Shown here in pieces: positions 51,301 through 63,300 of a stretch of 64,000 nt of DNA (positions within the stretch are counted from its first letter, which is position 1; each line of letters begins with the position of its first letter). A program made the position numbers and the translations under genes. Below the pieces are notes generated by a model. It ran no database searches. It was not told where the DNA came from and saw only the letters and a program-made list of their open reading frames with translations. This DNA is from Trissonchulus latispiculum. Its lineage: Eukaryota; Nematoda; Enoplea; Enoplida; Ironidae. Location: positions 1-64,000 of the forward strand of contig JASAND010010770.1 in assembly GCA_030248195.1 (NCBI GenBank). The letters run 5' to 3'.

Positions 51301-54300
51301 CTCTGTTAGAACTTCGCCATCTTTAATCCACCTTATATAAGGCATAGGACTTCCTGTTGAGCTGCAGCGTAAAGTTATCTGTTCACCGGGTTCTATTTCC
51401 AGCTCGGGTTGGTTTGGTTCCAAACTAACGACAGGAGGATACTCTACAAAGTAAAGTATAGATAGTGAAGCAGTAGATGCTGGTTTACATAAAATACCAT
51501 TCCGGACACAAACCATAGAATCCAGTTCTATGCCTGATGACATTATGGATGATGATAGAAAGAAAAACATTTTGATCAGCTGCATTGGACCACGTATCAA
51601 TTATTTCCGGAGACTCCTTGCCCCCGCCAAGCCCGCCGAGTCCCCTTCAACACCATAGTGGAAGCTTTAAATAAACACTTCCATCCCAAACCTTTGGTTA
51701 TTTCTGAAACCTTTAAATTTCATCAACGTAATCAGCACGTTGGCGAAACCATGAGCTCCTATTTGGCCGAACCTAGACATTTAAGACCTGTTTACACTGC
51801 CAAACTTGGACCAAACTCGAGTTTGGAGCAAGTTTAGTTTGGTCTGAGTTTGGTCCATGTTTGGCAGTGTAAACTGGCCTTTAGCGGAAAAATGCGAGTT
51901 CGGACAATTCCTGGAAAGAGCCGTCCGGGATCGCTTCGTATGCTGTTTGTCGATAAACTTATCCAACAGCGTCTGTTGGCTGAGCGCGACTTGTCCCTCG
52001 AACGCGCTTTTGATTCAGCAGAACAGAGGGACACAAGTCTACAACATTTGTCCGACACCCCTGGTGGCTCAGTGGCGTACGTCAAGAAAAGATTCTCTAC
52101 GCAAACGTCACGTCCGCCACAAGGAAATCAGAAGTCAAGCGATGCAACCCGCTTCCGCTGCAAAGGAGTGAGTCATCCATCACCCCAATCATTGCAATGC
52201 CAAGTCATTGGATTGTCGTTTTTGTGGGGCAAGAGTTCATATCGAGAAAGCATGTCGGAAAAAAGGGTCGAGGCTACAGAATCGCCGTCCACAGATAAGA
52301 GCCTATCTTGTCGGCGGCGAAACTTTGAGGAAACTAACTCCGGAAGTGACATTCTGTATGTCAATGCAATTTCCGTCGTATCTTGTGGTAACTTAGACAA
52401 AGTGTAATGATCGACGGAAGAGCTGTACACATGAATGTCGATACAGGAGCAGATTTTGGTGAGCGAAGTTACGTGGAAGAAGATTCTAGGAAAACCGAAG
52501 CTACAGCGTAGTCAATACTAGCTGAGAACCTACACTAATCACCAGGTGAAGATAATTCGTCAAAAGGATGTGGAAATAGAGGTGAAAAATCAGTCAACTA
52601 CGATGCCTCTCCTCGTGGTTCCGGGCACGGGTCCTTCACTTTTTGAGATAAACTGGCTGCCAAAAGTTCAACTTGATTGGGTTCCGTTACAACGTCAAGG
52701 AGACTGCTTCGCAGTGGGAACAGCGGAAACAGACCCTGCAGGACCTTCTGAAGAACAACGAAGACATATTCAAAGACGAATTAGGTCTGACAGAGGGTGT
52801 AAAAGCAGATTTGAAGCTGAAAAACAACAGCACATCTTGTTTCCACAAGCATCGACCAGTCCCCTTTGCCCTAAAATAAAATATTGAAGCGAGTCTGAAC
52901 AGGCTAGAGAAACCAGGAGTCATTGCAGAAGTGGACACATCAGAGTGGGCCGCTCCAATTGTTCCGGTGATGAAACCAACTGGAGAAGTCAGCATATGTG
53001 GAGACTTACGCCTTACGGTCAACCAGCAGCTAGAAGTGGACCAGTATCCACTGCCGAGGATTGAGGAAATCCTCAGCTGTCTGAAAGGTGGAAAGTACTT
53101 CACGAATTTAGATTTGCGAGATTCTTATCTTCAGATGGAAATCATAGAAGAATCCCAAACGTTGATTGTGATCAACACACACAAACCCCTGTTTCAGTAC
53201 AAGCGGCTTCCGGTTGGTATAAGTTCAGCCCCTGCCATATACCAGAGCACCATGGAGCAATTCTTCAACATTTGCCAGGTGTAGCCTGCTACCTGGATGA
53301 TATTGTCATCGCAGGCCCGACAAAAGAACACAATTTGGCAAGCGTTTTCCAAAGACTACGTGAATTTGGAATGAGACTCAGACGTGCCGTTTTCTACAGG
53401 AAGAAATAGAATATCTGGGGCAGATCATCAGTTCTGACGGCATAAAGACATCGCCAAAGAGGACTAAGCCGGTACTAGAAATGAAAGTTCCTAAAGATCA
53501 AAAGATCTAAGATCGTTCCTTAGCTGTATCCAGTGCTATAGTAAGTATGTTGGTTATATGTGTACAACAGCTGCTCCAAGACATGCGCTGTTGCATAAGG
53601 ACACACCCCGGGTTTGGTCAGAAAAGCACGTCACTGCCTTTAACAATTTGAAGCAATCGTTGACAGAAATTCCAGTGCTATGTCACTTCTGTGAGTCTTT
53701 GCCAGTCCTGTTAGCAACCGATGCGTCTTCATGTGGTGTGGGTGCTGCCATATCACATGTTTCCCTAATGGAGACGAACGACCAATCTCTTTTGCCTCCA
53801 GCCCCTTTCCCAAGCCGAGAGAAATTACTAGCAGATTGACAAAGAAGACCTGTCCATCATTGTTGGAAAGAAGAAGTTTCAAAAGAAGATTCTGTTCTCA
53901 ACGCTGCCTATAAGTCACTGCAGTCGGGTTGGAAAGTCCAGGAAATCAAGATAGAGAAAGAGCTTAAGGGGGTGTCCATTTTTGGGCCGTTTTTCCACTT
54001 TCTCCGATCTTGCTGGTTTTTACATATTTCATTGTCCAAACGGTATATCTTAACGAGTTTTTAAAATTAAAGACGTAAGTCTTAGGTTGTCGAGAAATTT
54101 CAGTTCAAAGGTGAGGTTTCATGTGTTAAACATAGGCAGTAGGAAAACTTGTCATTTTTTCGCGTGCACCAAAAAGTCTCCCAACAAACATTGATGAGAC
54201 TGGACAAATTTTACATTAAAATAACGCTGAAATGTTAAACTGCGGTATCCTGGAATTATAATTTTAATTTAGGCCTTTAAAAGTTTTTAATTAATTTTTG

Positions 54301-57300
54301 AAGGATTAAAATTTGACGTGATGCTAAAATCGTGATAAATTTTAATCCTTCAAAAATTAATAAAAAATTTTAAAGGCCGAAATTAAAATTATAATTCCGA
54401 GATACCGCAGTTTAACATTTCAGCGTTATTTTAATGTAAAATTTATCCACATTCATCAATGTTTGTCGGGAGATTTTTGTGGCGCACGCGAAAAAATGAC
54501 AACTTTTAAAATTTCCTATGTTTAACACATGAAACCTCAACTTTGAGTTTAAATTACACGACAACCTAAGAGTTACGACTTTAATTTTATAACCTCATCA
54601 AAATATGCGGTTTGGATAATAAAAAGTGTAAAAATCAGCGAGATCGGAAAAATTCAAAAAAATGGCACAAAAATGGATCACCCTTAACTTAAATCATAAT
54701 TTAAACATTCGTCATCAACTTAGCACCGCAAATGGATGATTGATGAATGGTCTTCTCGTTCTGATTCCCTCAAAATTTAGAGGAGCAATTCTGTCTGAGC
54801 TTCACGATCTTAACACAGGAATCGTTCGCACACAGCAGCGAGCGACAAACTACGGTCTGGTGGCCAAACATTGACAAGGATATAGCAGATAGTGTATTTT
54901 CATGCTCACAGTGCCAGAGAGACAGACGTAATCCATCTCCTGCGCCAACGCCAACCGATTCCCGCTAATTTACCGCTTCCGCCTCGGGCACCATCGCTTG
55001 TTCTGCGTCGGTCGACTCGTCAACGCAGAAGGCCAGAGCTTTTCATTCCGAACAAAGATCAGAACGCTTTCATTCCTCCGGAATGAGTGGACTTATAGAA
55101 GGAAGGAAAAAATGGTATGTATGAAGCGAAAAATATTTTAAAAGTTTAATTAGTCTCTGTTCCGGTACTATCGTTAGTTATACATCAGCAGTCGTTGTGT
55201 GCTGTCTTAGAAGTTGAGAACATAACAATTAACAATATCAAAAAAATCTCAAAACATTCTAATGTCGCTGCGTGAACTTCAACAGTTGATCCTTAAAAGT
55301 AGGAAGTGTCTGCGTACTCGTGAGTCCTGTGCTGTTATTCAAGAGTGTTGATCTGTCCAATTTGTAATAATAAACTTATGAAACATTTGCCTGAGCGTGT
55401 GTGAATATGCAAACATGCTTGCTACACAGTATTCAATGGAATTTTGCATAACATACGCTATTTTAGTTAAATTAATATCATAGTAGGATACCACTCGAAC
55501 ACACTTAGTTTGCAGCAGGGTTCATAAAAACTGCTGACTTTCTGTATGCCATTTTGAGCTGGTACGAAACAAGTAGGACCTGCTGAATTTTGTGTTTAAA
55601 TTGAATTTTGCTTTGTGTCAGAAGCGGATTTATGATAATTGATAATTGATACTGATACACTGATAATTGAAGCAAACGTGTCGAATTGATTTAAATAATT
55701 AGGACTTGAAATTCCCATTATTTCATAAGGTATCTACTTAGAAACATATTAAAATTCAATGTCCAAAACAAAATGTAAAAGCTAACGTCTGCCTTCAGTC
55801 CGTGCACGAAGTAACTCTGAAAATGGACCACGCCCATGCGCTCCCACAATGCACAATTTAAAGTAATAGTCTTGGTTTGGTTCAAGAGACATGAATTTTA
55901 GAAACGCATCTGTGGTGTGTAAGGAATCCCAGCTTGACATGGGCAGATTAGGATCGGTCGTGTACAAAACATCGTATCCCTAAAATTAAAAATTTCATCC
56001 TGCATAAAAGCTAATTGTATTATAAATAAAAACTGACTGAGAAAGATACTGTAATGCAGCTCTAGTTTTCTATCTGTCACAAATCAGCGAAAGTTGTAAA
56101 CGGAAGTAATTGATTCTCAAAAGATATAAGAGTTGCGCCCTTTGAAAAATTTCGGGGCCGGAATCCAATTAGACTTCCCAGACTACGCGGCCGCCCAGGC
56201 TCCATTTCATGATCTTGATTACGTGTCATTTGCTGACTGATTAAAAAAGGAAATTTTAACTAGCTGGAGTTAAGCGATTTAAAACTTCTTGCTGGCACCG
56301 AAAAGAGGTTACAATTAAATCGTTTAAGTTTACAGCAGTATGTAGCTTACTTTGTGTACTGCTGTAAAGGAGACCAAAGTTAACACCTTGGGGCCGCAAT
56401 CCTTATTTTAAATTTTGGAAAATTTCCGAGCTTCGCCAAGTTATCTATTTAGTCAAATAAATAGAGAAAGTTTTTCAAACCTCAAACGAAGCTTTTCAAA
56501 ATGCATAAGTATCGAGTGTATGCCAAATACTAAATAAAGACAAATAATAAACTCAAGCTGGATCTGATAAGCGACCAACCAGCACAGTTCTCAAGACAAA
56601 TTTAAGTAGTCCGTGGGGCCGTGTAACAGCGCCGGGGTGCAAAATCCACGGGGCCGGCCGGAGCCGGGCCGTTGAAACAATTTGAGAGGCAGGGCCGGCA
56701 AGGCCCCATTACAAGTTCCCGGCGCAGCCCTAAATGACAAACCTATAGGGCATGGGGAAACTAAAACATTCAGAGAAAAACCTTATAATCTTTAACTTGG
56801 TCTCGTGCTTATTTCAAACATTTAACGATGCCCTACCTGAACAGTAGGACTGCTGGATGGATTCCAACTAACGAAAACTTCTTGTCCCCTAACAGCTATC
56901 TGAATGTTCTGGACAGTTTTGGCTACACCTAAAAATAAGTGTGGTAAGAGGTTAGCAAGCATTTAGATTACCTAGTTTCAATCCACTGCATGTGTTCGCA
57001 TGATTTAAATACATACATTTGTTTAGTTAGCCAGCACTTCAGATTGGCCTATCTTATAATCTAAGGGATTTATCTTTTTCAATGCTTAAGGATAGGAAAA
57101 TGTTTTGAAGACCAATTAGAATTGCATCAACTATTGTATTCAGCTAGTCATTCACGTTAAAGGCATGGGGCAGTTCGACTGCAATTGCGTCGTTTTAGTT
57201 TACAACTGCAAATTGCAGCATAATTTTGAAGTACCACTAAAACTAACTCGGCAATGTTATCATTAGTGACTGATCCACTCTGCCGTAAAGATTGGTTGCT

Positions 57301-60300
57301 TGACACGAAACTTCAGTGCTTTCCTGAATATTGTCAAGCGTGAGGAGGGCTTCGACATGACGTTGCCTTAGCGAAGTACCGCCCTTCCGTAGATACCTTC
57401 CACCCTTTAACCACTCAATGGACAGCGGTGGTTGTCCGAATGCGGTGCAATTTAGACTCAGTGAATCTCCAGGATGAACTGTAACGGTTCCAGAAGGACT
57501 TAAGTTCACTGTTGGTGGTTGTGCTGAAAACATCAAAAACCAGTAAGCTCACAATACTGATATTTACTTTTACTTTCTTCAGTCATTATCGTATGTTAAG
57601 GTGCTGGTATCCCTTTGTGCAGTGCTTTTGTGGGTATATTTTGAAACGCTATAACTTTCGCAATTTTGCGAGTTGGAAAGAGCTTTATACATCATTTTAA
57701 AGCTTATAATATGCAGATTCTCATAAAAGTACGAAACTAGCAAAATTGGCAAAAAATTGCAAAAATTGACTGACATACTAACATCTTACAGGCAGAATAC
57801 AGGCCAAAAATATTTGAACATCGATTTCTCAAAACTGTGGAATCGGCCGAAACTTTTTCATGTGCTGTTCTCTAAAGGACATGTGGGCCGAGGGACATTT
57901 TTTTAGATTTGGCTCAGCAGGTCTTAACGGTCAAGAAAATCCACTAAATGTGCGGTGACACGAAATTTCGCAACTTTGCATTGCGTTTTTTCGAAACTGG
58001 AGATGTTTTAGCTCAAACCAAGAAAAATGTCCCTCCGCAATAGTGCGAATTCTCATCCTGCCAAAAATCACGCCAATCGATTGGGTAGTTTTTGAGAAAT
58101 CGATGTTCAAAACAAAATAATCGCAGTTTTGGCAAAATCGTTTTTCTGCCAAATCTCTAGCTTAGAGCAACAAACTCCGGCTAATAGGCATTGATAAAAT
58201 GTGCAATGAGACTGTGTATCGATCGAGTATAAGTAAACCGAAATTGTCCATATGATTTGGCAGTAATTTTGAAAAAACTGATTTTCTCGAAAACGGCCAT
58301 TTTTGGACCCCAAAAATCGTTTTTTGCTTATACTGACTTAACCACTAGAGATAGCTCAAAAGTTGTAAAAGCAAAAATGTTCATTTCTGTGCCCTCTATC
58401 CAGCCATACCAACCAATCCGGTGTCTCGACTATGTACTGAGAGAATAATGGCAAAAACCAAAAATTTCTTATCTTTGCACCTAAAAATGCGGGACTGGTC
58501 CCAGAATGTTAAAGAGCACCGAAATAGTATATTTGGAAAGTTTCATTCACTTTCATAAAGAAATAAAGCCTATAGGGTCAAATTTACACAAAGCGATACC
58601 AGCACCTTAAATAGGAGGCTGTTTAAATCATGTCTTTAGTCTGGATCCCGGCTTATGTCCATGACAAATTAAAATTTCATGTCAATCAACTCATCAAAAT
58701 CAACAATTTATTCTCTAGTTCGTTAGAATCGCAGTTTCAATCGAGGAGTACAGTAACAGGCTAAAGGAACAACTTACGTCGGCTAACAGTCTTTGTGTGA
58801 ATTCCATAGATGGCGGAAAGTATACCCGGTCCATTTTCATTAGCTGCCTGCAGTCGCAGAAAGTAACTGGTCGATGGTTCCAGATTTGTAATTTGACCTG
58901 CAATAGCTGATCCTGGTAGATTAATGACTTCCCACTGATCAAGCGGTAAAGCTGCATCCCTGGAATAATATACCTTGTACCCCTAGAACAAAAATGAAGG
59001 CCATTATGAAGCTTACAAAATTAGCATGTATGTACCGTTGCATCTATTAAAACAAGTGAGTGCATAAACAATAATGCATAGAGCCGCGCTTCCTGCAAAT
59101 TCCGTGGAACTTTCACGCCTTGCACAAGGATTGAAGCGAAGCAGCCTAAAAGATGACTGAGCCTTTTTCTACAAGAAAGCCTTTTACAAGAAGCTTTTCT
59201 GAGGTGACTCCAGCCGCACATTTGAACCTATCAACCCACCCTGACTGCGGATCTGTTGACAAAGTGCTCGAAAAATTGAATTTGTATAGCATGTTTATTA
59301 GGCTGAATTTTGCTAGGTACTCAGTTTGTTTTGGTGATAGTCTTATTGCTTTTTCTAAAAAGCCATGACAGTGCCTCCGATAATCACAATATTTTGTGCA
59401 TGATGGAATTGGCTTTGCTATGTTTCCCGTATGGGTTCTCCCGTTTTTTTCTGCTGCAGGTTTGAAATCTACGGTCTAACATTTTTGCTGGTGCAGTCTT
59501 TTCTACATTTTTCATATTAAGTAGACTTGATTGTATTGTCTATCAGGCAACAAATTATAAAACTCACTGTGATTTCTCCGTTGGGCAGAAAAGGCGGTCT
59601 CCAGATCACTTCAATCATGGAATCGGTGGATCTATGAGCGGCAATAAGGGGTGGTGAACCTGGTCCTAAGAAGAGAAATGGAGTCTGGTTAAGTATTCTA
59701 TTAAACTAAACTGTGTAATTAATTAATTAAGTAAACTGTTAATTAAACTGTTTGGCCCATGTCAAGATAAAAGTCACTTTTTGATGCGTTCTGATCTACC
59801 ACTTGATTTTCTTGAAGCTTTTATTTTCATGGGGGTTCTTGGGGTTCTGGGGGTTCTTAATTTTTTGTAGAGATTTGATCTATAACTATGTTTAGTTTTA
59901 TTTTTTGATGGGGGTTCTGGGGGTTCTTGGGGGTTCTTAACTTTTCGAAGAGATTTGATCCGTGACTACATATATTTTGTTTCAAATTTTTGAAGGGGGT
60001 TCTGGGGGTTCTGAAATTTTTTTCAGGAGATTTGATCCTCTACTGCTTAGTCTTAAATGTTTGCTGGAAGTTCTGAGGGTTCAGGAGTCCGAGTGTACCG
60101 AAAAGTGTGCGCGATGTCTGGGCTTAAATTAAGGACGAACTTGTTGCTCTTGTCGTCAGCTTTCGATTGATACCCATATTGTGGATATTGGATGTTTCAT
60201 ACACAGAATTTTCAGTCTAAGTTTATGAGAAAAGCCAGGAGGACCCCCCCCCCCAGTACACCCCGGTTATATGCTACAAATTTGATGACTGAGATCCATA

Positions 60301-63300
60301 TATACATATTATAAACATATCATGTCTGCTGAAGTACCTGCTGAAGGAAAGGATCCGCAACGTAGTCACGTACAAATCAAAGTCCTGGATGCAAACGCAT
60401 GAAAAAAATTTGAGAACCTCCTTTTTTTCTGATGGGGGTTCTGGGGGTTCTAACTTTTATCTTGACATGGGCCTCCTGTTTCATATTACAAAACACAAAT
60501 CTGACACAAACCCATAACTATCACGTCCACCGTTGCAGAGGCACTTCCGAGTTCATTCTTGGCAACGCATTGTAGTCTGGCTGATTCATAAATCTCTCCG
60601 ATCATCAAGACCCTAGCTGCTGACAGCTGCCCTTCTGGAAGGTCTGGTTGAGTCATTTCTTCACCATTCTAAAAGTTTCAGTTATTTTAACATTATTGAA
60701 GATTTGTTTCTGCTTCTTCCTGTCTCTTCTGCTTTTTACTGTGCCGTTCAAGGGGTAGACTTTGGTACATTAGATAAAGTAATAATAAAAACCTACTCAG
60801 GCTATCCAATATTTGCTACAAACTTTTTTGGTACTGAAACAGATGGTTGTGCTGATTTCTCGCATGATAAGATATTCCTCGTGTCCGAGAGCTCAACCTC
60901 TACACTGCACCCATATATGCATACATATATCCATCTTCTTTGAGATTGAAGGACCGGGCTCCAGCATTATGAATTGCGAAAAATTGGAAATTGAACAATG
61001 AGTCTGTCGGAAAAGCTGTAAACTGACACTAGTTTGGCAATTAAAACAATTAAATTACTTAATGATGCAATATTTTAATTAAAGATTAGTAAGTTTAGAT
61101 ATACTTTGAACCAGGAAATCTCCGGATACGGATTACCAACAGCATAACAAGTGACGTTTTTGCCTTCTCCAGGTCTCAGCTTAACTTCTCCTGCTGGATT
61201 AATCTTTACTTTTGGTGCTGATCTTGGAACTAGAAAAATGATAACTAAATTATACCTTTGATGACCTCAATAATACCACATACAACAATTGCACTGACAT
61301 ATCTAAACATATGTCGGCGCGCTACTACTCGTGAGACTTACGTACATTTGCGTACCAGACTAAACTGAGGGGAATCCAAATGAAATAAATACTATTTTAG
61401 CCTATAATACCTGATTTTGCAAGAAGCGCATGGATTCCCCAGATTAACATTCCCCCTAACTAACATTCCTTGTTATCGTTTAGGTTATCGTGATCGCAAA
61501 TACTCCGACAGACAGTTATCAAAGATTTCTTGAACCAAATACATTACAAACTGTCTTAGGATTGATCATGAATTCTAATGTGTTTCAAATGAGAGCAACA
61601 AACATCAAACTAAATCCATATGGCCATTCCATATATATAAAGACAGTTTGAATATTTTAGTATCAGATGCTGTAATATCACTTCGTTCTTTCTTTATTCT
61701 TTGTCTTACTTAAGCAGGCAATATTATCCTCCTGGCACCAGCATCGTTTAAGATCATTAGCGACATTTTGGCAAGCACATTTATGAATCTCTTGGCACTC
61801 AGGCAGCAGATTTAAGTCGTCTAAAAGCAAACATGTCCTTGACTTGAGACTTCAGGAGTCAGTTCAACAATTAGTTGAATTTGAATTTGAATCAGTCGAA
61901 CTCCGACATGAATTAGTTTACTAGCATCACTAACCTCACTAACATCAAAAGTGGACACCTTTGTTTCCAACACCAATCAAATCACATGCCGCCATTAGAT
62001 GCATTTTTACTGGCTCTACAGTATAAACCCGAAACTTGATATTTTCAAAAAACGTGTTTCAAAAAAACACACCAACAAGTAACCTTTAACTTACAAATTG
62101 GTTTCATGCAAACTCTGGCACAGCCATTCCAGCAGCACTTTGATTCAGCAGGACAGTCCCAGTCTTGTTGGCAGGAACTGCGACAAGCTCGACCACCTTT
62201 GAAGCCTCTTGGTATTGGTAGGCTAGGAGGACAGCTGCCTGGCTTGTCTCCTTGTGCCGTTGTTGCTGATGCTACTAAAAGGCAAGAAAAAATAAGGACA
62301 AACGGAAACTAGTACATATGGCAGTGTGTTCAACAAGTTTTTGTTGCATCGATGTGTTATTAAATTACCACCTTTACTGTATTTGCTGTGTTTGGTTTAG
62401 TTTTGAAGTTTGGAGCTTTATGACACACCTGAGCATCGCTTTCCATCTGACAGTAGATTATAGCCACGACGGCAAGAACACACGGCCTCATTGTTAACGA
62501 CATTGCAGTAATGCTGGCAGCCCCCGTTGAAGGAAGAGCACGGATTTTCAATTTCTGTTTCGATGACTGGTGCTAAACAATTTTTTGCATCCTTCTTTAT
62601 CTTGTCGTTTTATTAATATATATCACAAAATCAGATAAATCAAATAAGTAAATTTTAATGAACCCTAGACTAAGACGAAGCAGATAACTGAAAACGCTCA
62701 TAATTAGCAATAACTTTAGCTTGCACTTTTGAGTTTTCTACATATAATTGTAATGTAATGTTATTTTCTGCATTTTAATTAATTTTAATTTTTAATGCAC
62801 AGTTTTCAACACCAGTATCACTTCTGACTAGTACCATGAACGTGCTAGCTCATACTTAGTTACACTTACGAACACATTTTGCGTGATCCCGGTCTGGTGT
62901 CATTCCAATGGGACAAATTTCACAGGAGACAGCGCCATTTAGCGGCACACAAATTCCAGTATTACAATTTCGTTTGCATTGCTCCAGATAGTCGCTGATT
63001 TGAGCTGGCGGTTCTGCAATGTGGAAACGTTCAAAAATCTGCGAAAAGGTGGTTTTCAGTTTAAAGTAAAACTGTGAAAGTTCTATAAACGGCAACTATG
63101 GTTAAATTTGGTTAAAACTTTAGCAAGCACATGGAATATCACTGCAGAAATTTTTAAAACCTTATGCAAAACTAGGACTACGCCTTACACCCAGGATTAT
63201 TTCCAGAAGCATAAAATATTATCAAAAACAGCAACAACCTTCAGGGACACACTGTGGCATTGTGTCGATCCATTGACGATTTCTGCAGAACATATGCTTG

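Larger units (their letters stand above)
51585..55110 (+). mobile_element. dead gypsy retrotransposon in the intron between exons 13 and 14
   Basis: Plus-strand remnant with gag, protease, RT, RNase H and part of integrase in order, interrupted by many shifts and stops. It carries two later insertions (51784-51880 and 53968-54683). It is opposite in strand to the host gene. LTR limits are not resolved; the right edge is placed after a purine-rich run near 55098. Confidence 0.8.

Noticed and set aside
51850..52430. A host gene with a 185-codon frame
   Set aside because: It is one of three overlapping frames over a decayed gag; the CCHC and capsid-like segments belong to a different frame.
55118..55423. 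3' LTR of the dead gypsy element (TG...CA limits and an AATAAA-like site)
   Set aside because: There is no second LTR in the window to compare with and the ends are not convincing.
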